Shown: positions 1 to 5,476, numbered from the stretch's first letter. The stretch is 5,868 bases of DNA from Halobacteriales archaeon QH_10_65_19 (GCA_003022085.1 PXQK01000077.1:1-5868), one strand, 5' to 3'. The notes: generated from the letters alone by a model not told the origin. Translations and numbers: made by a program.

Positions 1-13
1 AAAATAATCACCT

Positions 14-29
14 ATGGAAACGCTGCTAC
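14..29 (+). repeat. Left arm of subterminal inverted repeat
   Basis: ATGGAAACGCTGCTAC at 14-29 is matched in reverse complement by GTAACAGCGTTTCCAT at 383-398, 15 of 16 bases. The right arm lies four bases inside the 18-bp element end at 403-420. The left arm is not preceded by a full copy of that end within the window. Confidence 0.55.
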
Positions 30-382
30 CCGAACTAACCACCGTCTGAGACAAAAAATTTACGCTAGAACCGCTGTCTCCGGTCTTCACGCCCGCCAGG
101 CGGCAGACATCTTCCTGCGGTGCGGTTGCGGTCCGGACAGAGCTGTCGCTCGCGCTGGCATCGGTGGCCTCTCCTGGCCGCCCGATCAGATGCTTCCTGG
201 TGAACGCCAGTGCGTCACGCGGAAAATCACCTATTCGGGCTTTCCCGACCAATCTTGCGTCAGTAGGGCTGTAGCGCCCATGAGTCGGCTTCCTTCGCAC
301 ATGGACCAGTCACGCACACGTGCTCTGTGGCACAGATTATTTGTCGGTCTCTTGCGTTCGATCCTTGCTTCACGCTCCTGAC

Positions 383-398
383 GTAACAGCGTTTCCAT
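383..398 (-). repeat. Right arm of subterminal inverted repeat
   Basis: This is the reverse complement of 14-29 with one mismatch. Read on the minus strand it begins ATGGAAACGCTG and follows directly inside the 18-bp terminal repeat, as expected for subterminal sequence of a mobile element. Confidence 0.55.
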
Positions 399-402
399 CG
401 AG

Positions 403-420
403 TCACGCACGACCGTATGA
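403..420 (-). repeat. 18-bp element end, copy A (right-end orientation)
   Basis: TCACGCACGACCGTATGA is the exact reverse complement of 1432-1449 and 5371-5388. Immediately to the right, at 421, an open coding frame begins abruptly, so this copy marks the junction where an element meets a truncated gene. Its orientation matches the right end of the 124-bp element at 5371-5494. Confidence 0.7.
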
Positions 421-692
421 CAGGCCAAGTGGGACGAACTCGGCAACGCGTTCAGCGAGGAGACGGACATCGCCCTCCAGACGGAAACCTACGCCGGGTT
501 CGACCACTTCCAGGAGTTCCCGGGCCACCTCGAGAAGCTCCGGACGCTCGAGCGCATCGGCGACAAGTACTTTAACAACATCGAGGCGACAATTTCGGCG
601 CTGTCGACGAGGACCCGGGGACGGCCTACGACGCCCACCGGCCGGAGCTCGAAGAACGCCTCCAGGAGGGGAAAGAGCGGTTCGGAGGCTGA
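421..692 (+). pseudogene. 3' fragment of an unrecognised gene, truncated and frameshifted
   Basis: The plus strand reads as typical haloarchaeal coding sequence from 421, directly after repeat copy A, with no start codon of its own: QAKWDELGNAFSEETDIALQ is followed by sequence containing AGFDHFQEFPGHLEKL and ERIGDKYFNNIE. Around 583-587 the frame shifts. The next frame continues sensibly as GDNFGAVDEDPGTAYDAHRP and ends in EGKERFGG with TGA at 690-692. Restoring a single G in the G run at 585-586 joins the two halves as NNIEGDNF. About 90 residues of an acidic protein C-terminus therefore remain. I do not recognise the family. It converges on the cysteine hydrolase gene, with 49 bp between the two stop codons. 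Truncation, lack of a start and frameshift together make it a pseudogene, unless the frameshift is a sequencing error. Confidence 0.6.
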
Positions 693-741
693 AACGCGCA
701 CCGCATGACTCCATGGCGGCTACGACTCACAGTACTCAGTA

Positions 742-1377
742 TCAGTGCGACGCGGCAAGGTGCTCGAGGACGTCGTCAGTCCTGACGACGTCGCCGTACT
801 TGGCGTCGATGTCGAAGAGGTTCGCCCGGTGGGGGCCCTCGGCGCGGTCGCCGACGGCGTCCCCGGGAACGATCGTCCGGTAGCCGTTCTGGAGGCTGTC
901 GACTGCCGTCGCACGCACACAGCCGCTCGTGGTCACGCCCGCGATGACCAGCGTGTCGACCGACTGGGTCGTCAGCTCCGTCGACAGGTCTGTCCCGAAG
1001 AACGCGCTCGCGTACTTCTTGAGGATCACCCGTTCGTCGCTAATCGGCGCGATGCGCTCGTCGACTTCGACCCGTTTGGTTCCGAGCCGGAGTTCGCGTA
1101 GCGCTGGGATCTTCTCGATGAAGATGCCCGCGTCCCCGTAGGACTCCTCGAACGCGACCGTCGTGAAGTACCGGGGCAGGTCGTGCTCGCGGAACGCGTC
1201 GAGTAGCTGTGCCGTCTTCTCCAGCACGTCGTCGAGTTCCGACCCGAGGTTCGAATCGGGGGCAGTGAACGCGTTGATGAGGTCGATCACCATCAACGCC
1301 GGCTGGTCGCCGAAACCGACGCTCTCTCCGAACTCGTTTTCCTCGTACAGTTCCTCCGCGTCGCTGATCCAGTCCAT
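742..1377 (-). CDS. Isochorismatase-type cysteine hydrolase (amidohydrolase-like)
   Basis: This 211-residue protein belongs to the cysteine hydrolase superfamily that includes N-carbamoylsarcosine amidase, maleamate amidase, nicotinamidase and isochorismatase. The triad is readable: Asp32 in ALMVIDLINAF, Lys120 in VILKKYASAFFGTDL, and the nucleophile Cys153 in GVTTSGCVRATAVDSL, which also holds the family's cis-peptide segment. The KxxxSAFFGT block and the TSGCVR context resemble N-carbamoylsarcosine amidase and related amidases more than nicotinamidase, but the substrate cannot be fixed by eye. Length is normal and there is no signal peptide, so it should be cytoplasmic. The start at 1377 is supported by a TATA-like box 27 nt upstream, giving a leaderless transcript. 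It lies 72 bp downstream of the peroxiredoxin stop codon, with repeat copy B between them, so it is probably transcribed on its own. Confidence 0.9.
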   Translation of the reverse strand: MDWISDAEELYEENEFGESVGFGDQPALMVIDLINAFTAPDSNLGSELDDVLEKTAQLLDAFREHDLPRYFTTVAFEESYGDAGIFIEKIPALRELRLGTKRVEVDERIAPISDERVILKKYASAFFGTDLSTELTTQSVDTLVIAGVTTSGCVRATAVDSLQNGYRTIVPGDAVGDRAEGPHRANLFDIDAKYGDVVRTDDVLEHLAASH

Positions 1378-1400
1378 GTGGCCAGTATCGCCGATCGCGA

Positions 1401-1410
1401 GTATAGGCTT
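1401..1410 (-). promoter_or_regulatory. TATA box of the cysteine hydrolase gene
   Basis: On the minus strand this reads AAGCCTATAC, preceded by a short A run (CCCCAAAGCC) resembling a TFB recognition element. The TATA core is centred about 27 nt before the ATG at 1377, the spacing expected for a leaderless haloarchaeal transcript. Repeat copy B lies just further upstream. Confidence 0.5.
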
Positions 1411-1431
1411 TGGGGCGGGCCAGCAGACGCG

Positions 1432-1449
1432 TCATACGGTCGTGCGTGA
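1432..1449 (+). repeat. 18-bp element end, copy B (left-end orientation)
   Basis: TCATACGGTCGTGCGTGA is identical to 5371-5388 and to the reverse complement of 403-420. The identity with the copy at 5371 extends three bases further through TTA, which here is the reverse complement of the peroxiredoxin stop codon. It thus sits exactly between the peroxiredoxin stop and the hydrolase promoter. No second end of a small element is seen next to it, so it is either a solo relic or one end of a larger unit. Confidence 0.7.
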
Positions 1450-1935
1450 TTACGCCTCCGCAGCGTCTTGGACCGCGTTCTGCAGGACGTCGTAGTCCGG
1501 CTCTGTGGCCGGATCGTCGGCGACCCACGCGTAGGCGATCCGGCCGTCTGCGTCGATGATGTACACGGCACGGTCGGGGACGTCGTAGACGCCGAACGCG
1601 TCGAAGTCGGCACGGACGTCGTAGGCCTCGACGATCTCGCGGCTGGTGTCGCTGATCAGGCCGAAATCGAAGTCGTGACGCTCCCGGAACGCCTGGAGGG
1701 ATCCCGGCGTGTCGGTGTGGACGCCGTACACCGTCGCGTCAACTGCTTCGAACGCCTCGAGCCCGTCGCGAAACGTCACCAGCTCGTTCGTGCAGACCTC
1801 GGTGAACGGCCCCGGGAAGAACACGAGTACGATCGGGGCTTCCTCCTCGAGTCGGTCGGTCAGGTCTATCTCTCCGATATCGTCTCCGACGACCGGTGCG
1901 GTAAACGTGGGAGCTTCCGTACTGACGGCCAGCAT
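1450..1935 (-). CDS. Peroxiredoxin, one-cysteine AhpE/PrxQ-like
   Basis: This 161-residue thioredoxin-fold peroxidase would reduce hydrogen peroxide or organic hydroperoxides in the cytoplasm. The active-site motif PxxxTxxC is seen as PGPFTEVC, with Pro41, Thr45 and the peroxidatic Cys48. The conserved Arg is Arg122 in VPDRAVYIIDADG. Cys48 is the only cysteine, so a resolving thiol must come from another protein or a small molecule. A longer frame begins at 2016, but the start at 1935 (MLAVSTEAPTFTAPVV) fits the family's N-terminus and length and lies 28 nt after a clear TATA box. The extra 27 residues of the longer frame look like read-through of the promoter. The gene is 125 bp after the DRE-TIM gene stop and has its own promoter, so co-regulation with the upstream operon is not required. 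The TAA stop directly abuts repeat copy B. Confidence 0.92.
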   Translation of the reverse strand: MLAVSTEAPTFTAPVVGDDIGEIDLTDRLEEEAPIVLVFFPGPFTEVCTNELVTFRDGLEAFEAVDATVYGVHTDTPGSLQAFRERHDFDFGLISDTSREIVEAYDVRADFDAFGVYDVPDRAVYIIDADGRIAYAWVADDPATEPDYDVLQNAVQDAAEA

Positions 1936-1959
1936 GGCCGATACAACTCGACCGCGCCG

Positions 1960-1970
1960 TATAATTCTAT
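1960..1970 (-). promoter_or_regulatory. TATA box of the peroxiredoxin gene
   Basis: On the minus strand this reads ATAGAATTATA, the only AT-rich block in a GC-rich stretch. It is centred about 28 nt before the ATG at 1935. The spacing predicts a transcript starting at or next to the start codon (leaderless). It decides the start codon against the longer frame from 2016. Confidence 0.6.
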
Positions 1971-2060
1971 GGGAGTGTTCGTATGCCCCGGGACGCTCGT
2001 CGCTCAGCGCGAGCACGACCGCGGGTCATCCATCCGCTGTCGGCGGCCCGACCGCGACCG

Positions 2061-3161
2061 TCACCCCTCTGTAGACGAGTCGAACGCCGCGGCCAGGTCG
2101 AGCGCCTCCGCCAGCTCGAGTGGTCCCTCCGCCGCCAGCGCGTCGAGAAACGCCTCGATCGTTCGATTGTCGGCGTCGACACCGGCCCGATCAAGGAGTT
2201 CGTGGGCGCTGGCCGTTCCGGTCGCCTCCCCGAAGACGAGTCGGCGCTCGCCGCCGAACCGCGACGGATCGAACGGTTCGAGCGTCGCTGGGTCGGACAG
2301 CATGGCCGCAGTGTGGATCCCGGACTCCTGCTCGGTGACGCGGTCGCCCACAACGGCCTTGCGGTCCTCGTATGACTCCTCGAGCGTGTCGAGTACCTCC
2401 TGGCAGGCCGGGACGAGGCGCGCAGCGTCCAGCCCGAGGTCGTTGTCGTAGTCGACAGCACACGCGACGACGACCTCTTCGAGCGCGCTGTTGCCCGCCC
2501 GTTCACCGAGACCGGCGACGCTGACGTCGGCCTTGCCAACGCCGGTGTGGTACGCCGCGAGGGCGTTGGCAGTCGCACAGCCCATGTCGTCGTGGAAGTG
2601 GACGCCGACGCGCTGGAGGGCGACGGCGTCGGCGAGCGACTTGAGGTGGTCGGTGACGGTAGCCGGCGTGCGGGCACCGACGGAGTCGGCCAGCGTGACA
2701 AACGGGACGTCCGGCACCGTTTCGAAGATCTGTCGCAGGTCATCGAGGTCCGTCCGGAAGGCGTCCGCGAGGATCACGTGCGGTGTCACCCCCTGATCGC
2801 GGACGCGGTCGACAGCGTCTCCGAGCATCGACAGCATCTCCTCGCGGGAGGCGCCAAGCAGGTGTTCGAGGTGCCGGTCCGACGCCGGGACGACCGTCTC
2901 CACGACGTCGGCGCCGGCGTCGACGGCTGCGTCGATGTCCCGATCGAGCGCCCGCGCCAGCGCGATAACGTCGGCGTCGAGCGCGTCGGACAGCTCGTGG
3001 ACGACCCGGCAGTCCCTCTCGCCGGTCGCGGGGAACCCTGGCTGGATGAACGGGAGGCCGAGGTCGTCGAGGTGCTGCGCGCAGGCGATCTTCTCCTCGG
3101 CGGTGTAGGACCGACCGGGCATCTGATCACCCTCGCGCAGGGTGACGTCGCTCAGGTGCAT
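2061..3161 (-). CDS. DRE-TIM metallolyase, homocitrate/isopropylmalate synthase type
   Basis: This 366-residue protein is a divalent-metal TIM-barrel enzyme of the family that condenses an acyl-CoA with a 2-oxo acid, releasing CoA. Visible signatures are SDVTLREGDQMPG at 4-16 (Asp5 metal ligand, Arg9 catalytic), VHFHDDMG at 187-194 with the metal ligands His188 and His190, GLGERAGN at 217-224 with Asn224, and ESGIH at 279-283 with the catalytic His. GLGERAGNSALEEV and the ADAFRTDLDDL block resemble homocitrate synthase (NifV/AksA) and isopropylmalate synthase rather than HMG-CoA lyase, which has a Cys in that loop. After about residue 285 there is only the short helical subdomain. The LeuA regulatory (leucine-binding) domain is absent, so a feedback-regulated leucine enzyme is unlikely. 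The ATG abuts the TAG of the CoA-transferase gene, implying translational coupling. The upstream GGGACG is a weak ribosome site. The exact substrates are unknown. Confidence 0.85.
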   Translation of the reverse strand: MHLSDVTLREGDQMPGRSYTAEEKIACAQHLDDLGLPFIQPGFPATGERDCRVVHELSDALDADVIALARALDRDIDAAVDAGADVVETVVPASDRHLEHLLGASREEMLSMLGDAVDRVRDQGVTPHVILADAFRTDLDDLRQIFETVPDVPFVTLADSVGARTPATVTDHLKSLADAVALQRVGVHFHDDMGCATANALAAYHTGVGKADVSVAGLGERAGNSALEEVVVACAVDYDNDLGLDAARLVPACQEVLDTLEESYEDRKAVVGDRVTEQESGIHTAAMLSDPATLEPFDPSRFGGERRLVFGEATGTASAHELLDRAGVDADNRTIEAFLDALAAEGPLELAEALDLAAAFDSSTEG

Positions 3162-4379
3162 CTATATCGTCCCGTTTCGTTCGAGTCGGTCGACCTCCGC
3201 CTCGGAGAGGCCGAGTTCCATACAGAATACCTCCTCGTTGTGTTCGCCGTGGCCCGGCCCGAGAAACTCGACCTCCCCCGGCGTGTTCGAGAACCGCGGG
3301 ATCGGCGCGAACGTCCGGACGGCCCCCACGTCCGGATCATCAACCTCGACGAGGGCGTCGCGGGCCTGGTACTGCTCGTCGGCGAAGATGTCGGCCATGT
3401 CATACACCGGCCCCACGATCGCGTCGCTGGCCTCGAGAATATCGATCGCCTCCTCGGTGGTATGCTGGCGCGTCCACGCCTCGATCTCGGCGTCCAGCGC
3501 CTCGACGTTCTCGACGCGGGTGGCGTTGTCCGCGAACCGGGGGTCGTCGATCAGTTCGGGTTTGTCGATCGCGTGGGCGACCCGCTCGAAGATCTTCTGG
3601 TTCGAGGCCGACATGGTCATGTAGCCGTCCTTCGTCTCGTAGATGTTCCGTGGCGCGGTGCTGGGGTGGCGGTTGCCCGTCCGCTCGCGGACGTGGCCCT
3701 CGTAGTCGTAGGCTTCGGCGTCGCCGAAGAACAACCGCCACAGCGGTTCGGTCAGCGACACGTCGATCACCTGGCCCTCGCCGCTGCCGCCGCGGCCGAC
3801 GTCCCGGTCGAAAATCGCCATCAGCGTCGCCTGGACGGCGAACTGGGCGGCCGTCAGGTCCGCGAGGCTGATCGACGGCAACAGCGGCTCCCGGTCGGGG
3901 AAGCCGTTGGCGTGTGCCCACCCCGAGATCCCTTCGGCGATCGTTCCGAACCCCGGCTTCTCGGACTTGGGCCCGGTCTGGCCGTACCCCGATAGCCGGA
4001 CCATGATCGCCGCGTCGTTGACCCCGTGGATGGCGTCGGGACCGAGCCCCCACCGTTCCATTGTTCCCGGCCTGAAGTTCTCGAAGACGACGTCCGCGTC
4101 CGAGATGAGATCGAGCGCGAGTTCCTGCCCGCGGTCGCTGCTCAGGTCGAGCGTGATACAGCGCTTGTTGCGGCCCAGCGACTTCCAGGCGAGCGAGGTC
4201 CCGTCCGGAGTCTTTCGGGGCCACTCCCGGATCGGATCTGGCATCTCTGGGTGCTCGATCATGACCACGTCGGCACCGAAATCGCCGAGCATGCACGTGG
4301 CGAACCCACCGCTGATCATTCCCGACATGTCGATGACGCGCAGCCCATCGAGTGGTCCGTGCCGTTCTCTCGGGCTCAT
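3162..4379 (-). CDS. CaiB/BaiF family (class III) CoA-transferase
   Basis: This 405-residue protein has the normal length for class III CoA-transferases, which move CoA between carboxylic acids through an aspartyl-CoA thioester anhydride, usually as interlocked dimers. Recognisable blocks are LDGLRVIDMSGMISGGFAT near the N-terminus, GADVVMIEHPEMPDP (36-49), NKRCITLDL (71-79), VFENFRPGTMERWGLG (98-113) and RLSGYGQTGP (128-137). The catalytic Asp174 lies in SISLADLTAAQFA. The downstream part carries RTGNRHPSTAPRNIYETKDG, another family block. It is the first gene of a two-gene operon; its TAG stop is directly followed by the ATG of the condensing-type enzyme, so a shared pathway is likely. Substrates in this family cannot be inferred from sequence alone; known members use oxalate, carnitine, succinate, malate or mesaconate. 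No clear TATA box is seen upstream. Confidence 0.93.
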   Translation of the reverse strand: MSPRERHGPLDGLRVIDMSGMISGGFATCMLGDFGADVVMIEHPEMPDPIREWPRKTPDGTSLAWKSLGRNKRCITLDLSSDRGQELALDLISDADVVFENFRPGTMERWGLGPDAIHGVNDAAIMVRLSGYGQTGPKSEKPGFGTIAEGISGWAHANGFPDREPLLPSISLADLTAAQFAVQATLMAIFDRDVGRGGSGEGQVIDVSLTEPLWRLFFGDAEAYDYEGHVRERTGNRHPSTAPRNIYETKDGYMTMSASNQKIFERVAHAIDKPELIDDPRFADNATRVENVEALDAEIEAWTRQHTTEEAIDILEASDAIVGPVYDMADIFADEQYQARDALVEVDDPDVGAVRTFAPIPRFSNTPGEVEFLGPGHGEHNEEVFCMELGLSEAEVDRLERNGTI

Positions 4380-4419
4380 ACCACCGTGGTTGTCCCCCCG
4401 GGGTGAAAGCTGTTGTCCC
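4380..4419 (-). promoter_or_regulatory. Possible control sites upstream of the CoA-transferase operon
   Basis: Two exact copies of GTTGTCCC lie at 4389-4396 and 4412-4419, a 23-bp period or about two helical turns. The palindrome ACCACCGTGGT (4380-4390) touches the start codon. There is no AT-rich TATA box at the usual distance, so the promoter is unusual, farther upstream, or weak. The sites could be activator or repressor half-sites; this is inference from spacing only. Confidence 0.25.
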
Positions 4420-4456
4420 GCCGGCTCTCACCCGATGACAGGGCAGTCGCCGTCCG

Positions 4457-4804
4457 GTGGGGAGACGCGGCGCATCGGCGGCCGCCGCACCCGACGCGAG
4501 GACGGATCGCTACGTCGCACACGACGCGCTGGAGAAGATCGGCTTCGGCGTCAAGGCACTGCCGTATCCCGAACACGTGGCGCTGGCGTGGGCGGCGACG
4601 ACGGTCGACCAGCCGGTCAAGTGGATCGCGGGGCGGACCGAGAGTCACCTCGGGAACCACCACGGCCGGGACTTCCGGGCGAAGGGTTCGTTCGCCCTCG
4701 ACGAGGACGGCCACGTCCGGGCGGCCGCGGAACTGGAGGTCGACCCGGAGACCGGCGAGGTAACGTTTGGACAGTACGTCGCAGTCAGTATTACCCCCGA
4801 TTGA
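4457..4804 (+). pseudogene. Internally deleted relic of a CoxL/xanthine dehydrogenase-family large subunit
   Basis: The frame of about 115 codons is far too short for the molybdopterin-binding subunit (about 750-800 residues) but strings together recognisable pieces of it in the correct order. Residues 20-28, VAHDALEKI, resemble the N-terminal DALEKVTG block. Residues 29-89, from GFGVKALPYPEHVALAW through VKWIAGRTESHLGNHHGRD to SFALDEDGHVRA, match the central segment after the glycine-rich loop. Residues 90-110, AAELEVDPETGEVTFGQYVAV, match the C-terminal segment. The two junctions, near 4541 and 4724, imply in-frame loss of large internal stretches. Similarity stops at YVAV (about 4786), and TGA follows at 4802-4804. 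An active hydroxylase would need the missing cofactor-binding regions, so this cannot be functional. It diverges from the CoA-transferase gene. The GTG at 4457 is only a nominal start. Confidence 0.75.
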
Positions 4805-4845
4805 TCGGTTTGAGCCGTTTGCCCTCCACAAATACTACTGGTTCG

Positions 4846-4876
4846 GTTGTTACTGTAGCACGCAAAAAGTAACAAC
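4846..4876. repeat. 9-bp inverted repeat
   Basis: GTTGTTACT at 4846-4854 is perfectly complementary to AGTAACAAC at 4868-4876, with a 13-nt spacer. No run of T follows on either strand, so it does not look like a simple terminator. It could be a protein-binding site or an element end. Confidence 0.4.
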
Positions 4877-5039
4877 AAAATGGATATTATCTGTTACGGC
4901 TACAGAGAAGAGGTTTGTGACCGTTACCTACGTTCTCGGCGACTGCGTCGCTGGTGAAGTTGGTGCAGGCGGCGGACCATGAGAGACACTGTGTATCCAG
5001 TCGTGAGCTACTCTTTGGCTGCGTTCAATCCCGAAATGG

Positions 5040-5061
5040 TGGTAATTTACCAATATAAAAA
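5040..5061. promoter_or_regulatory. Palindrome next to a TATA-like box
   Basis: TGGTAATTTACCA (5040-5052) is a perfect 13-bp palindrome around a central T. It is followed immediately by ATATAAAA (5053-5060), a good archaeal TATA-like sequence on the plus strand and readable as TTTTATAT on the minus strand. A promoter with an overlapping operator would look like this. No gene lies at leaderless distance on either side, so it may be an orphan. Confidence 0.35.
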
Positions 5062-5112
5062 CACGTAGTGTTATTTTCACTGTATACTTTCGACAACGTT
5101 TTTTATTTGTAT

Positions 5113-5130
5113 ACTAACTATACTGTTAGT
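5113..5130. repeat. 6-bp dyad with 6-nt spacer
   Basis: ACTAAC (5113-5118) and GTTAGT (5125-5130) are exact reverse complements around TATACT. The dyad overlaps the second copy of the TGTATACT direct repeat, so the two patterns may belong to one binding region. Confidence 0.3.
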
Positions 5131-5163
5131 GTGATATTTTTCGGCTTGACACAGTGAGTGAGT

Positions 5164-5181
5164 CCCGGCGTTTATGCTGGG
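5164..5181. repeat. GC-rich hairpin beside the transposase relic
   Basis: CCCGGC (5164-5169) pairs with GCTGGG (5176-5181) across GTTTAT, with one G-T pair. It lies just outside the point where transposase similarity ends. A hairpin end of an IS200/IS605-type element is one possibility, since those transposons end in subterminal hairpins, but no TnpA or TnpB sequence supports it here. Confidence 0.3.
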
Positions 5182-5190
5182 CGTAGGTGA

Positions 5191-5370
5191 CTTGTCCTCG
5201 CCATTGGCCTCGATATGTTTCTCGTCGACCGCGACCCGTGACAGTGTCTCCGTCGGCGGATCGCTCCGGGCCTCTGCGAGGTCCTCTGTCCAGTTCCAGA
5301 CCACCCCGTGGTCAACACCGAGCAGGTCTGCAAGTGTCACAACCGCTACTCGTCACGATCTGCTCACCTC
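5191..5370 (-). pseudogene. Relic of a haloarchaeal IS6-type transposase
   Basis: Read on the minus strand, the frame contains VTLADLLGVDHGVVWNWTED, then DPPTETLSRVAVDEKHIEANGE, the pattern of the helix-turn-helix region followed by the first catalytic Asp (VDE) of the DDE domain in haloarchaeal IS6-like transposases. The family protein normally continues with a WLYAAID strand and the second Asp and Glu. Here similarity ends at about 5191 and unrelated AT-rich sequence follows. Upstream the frame continues as EVSRS, is broken by TGA at 5353-5355, and resumes as RVAVVTLAD. At 5371 it is cut by the 124-bp element. The relic therefore has both ends missing and an internal stop; it is inactive. 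Confidence 0.65.
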
Positions 5371-5388
5371 TCATACGGTCGTGCGTGA
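5371..5388 (+). repeat. 18-bp element end, copy C (left-end orientation)
   Basis: Identical to 1432-1449 and to the reverse complement of 403-420. The first 11 window bases match, in reverse complement, the last four bases of this copy plus the next seven (5385-5395), which supports treating that side as the inside of the element. Confidence 0.7.
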
Positions 5389-5476
5389 TTATTTTCGAGC
5401 AGTGCACCACATATCGGCGTCTCAGCCCCCGAAACTAGGTATCTGTGACGGGCCGGCGGTAAAGAGTCATACAGGG

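Larger units (their letters stand above)
1..420. mobile_element. Probable mobile-element remnant, no gene recognised
   Basis: No convincing gene is visible here, and base composition is more mixed than in the core. The right boundary is an 18-bp sequence (403-420) that recurs at 1432-1449 and 5371-5388. Just inside it, 383-398 is the reverse complement of 14-29 with one mismatch (15 of 16), so the segment has paired subterminal inverted repeats about 385 bp apart. The first 11 bases are the reverse complement of the 11 bases at 5385-5395, which overlap the inner edge of the repeat copy at 5371. Together this suggests a small non-autonomous element or a decayed insertion-sequence end whose left terminus lies at or beyond the window edge. 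Short open frames starting at both ATGGAAACGCTG copies have no recognisable family. A frame on the minus strand stays open from 309 to the left edge but cannot be assigned. Confidence 0.35.
4805..5190. other. AT-rich gene-free region with palindromes
   Basis: This 386-bp stretch is markedly richer in A and T than the core and no frame in it looks like haloarchaeal coding sequence. It holds several small inverted repeats, TATA-like blocks, and a direct repeat TGTATACT at 5081-5088 and 5108-5115 (27-bp period). It begins just after the hydroxylase relic loses similarity and ends where the transposase relic loses similarity. It is probably foreign DNA left by an insertion, or the regulatory region of a lost gene. 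Confidence 0.4.

Noticed and set aside
6..234. AATCACCTAT repeated at 6-15 and 225-234
   Set aside because: A 10-base match between two places in a window this size is expected by chance.
1..309. Minus-strand frame open to the left edge, containing TGDSGSSVN reminiscent of a serine protease GDSG motif
   Set aside because: There is no surrounding protease sequence and no good start codon, and a four-residue motif is weak; the region is better explained as element remnant.
320..883. 187-codon plus-strand frame
   Set aside because: It crosses the repeat end, the frameshifted gene fragment and the convergent hydrolase gene, and is Ser/Arg/Thr-rich, the usual out-of-frame pattern.
403..1449. Copies A and B as the two ends of one 1,047-bp transposon carrying the hydrolase
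   Set aside because: Their orientation is opposite to that of the ends of the 124-bp element, and inner-side similarity of copies B, C and the left edge points the other way.
1936..2016. 27-residue N-terminal extension of the peroxiredoxin
   Set aside because: It overlaps the TATA box and predicted transcript start, and the family N-terminus begins at the Met at 1935.
2061..3161. Naming the DRE-TIM enzyme as leucine isopropylmalate synthase or nitrogenase homocitrate synthase
   Set aside because: The leucine regulatory domain is absent, no leu or nif genes are nearby, and visible motifs do not separate the acyl-CoA and 2-oxo acid specificities.
2547..3995. Long open frame on the plus strand opposite the two pathway genes (482 codons)
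   Set aside because: It is antisense to two well-recognised genes, spans their junction, and has the Arg/Val-rich composition typical of antisense shadows in GC-rich coding DNA.
4767..4982. 71-codon plus-strand frame past the hydroxylase relic
   Set aside because: It begins at a TTG inside the relic in a different frame, has no recognisable family and runs through AT-rich non-coding-like DNA.
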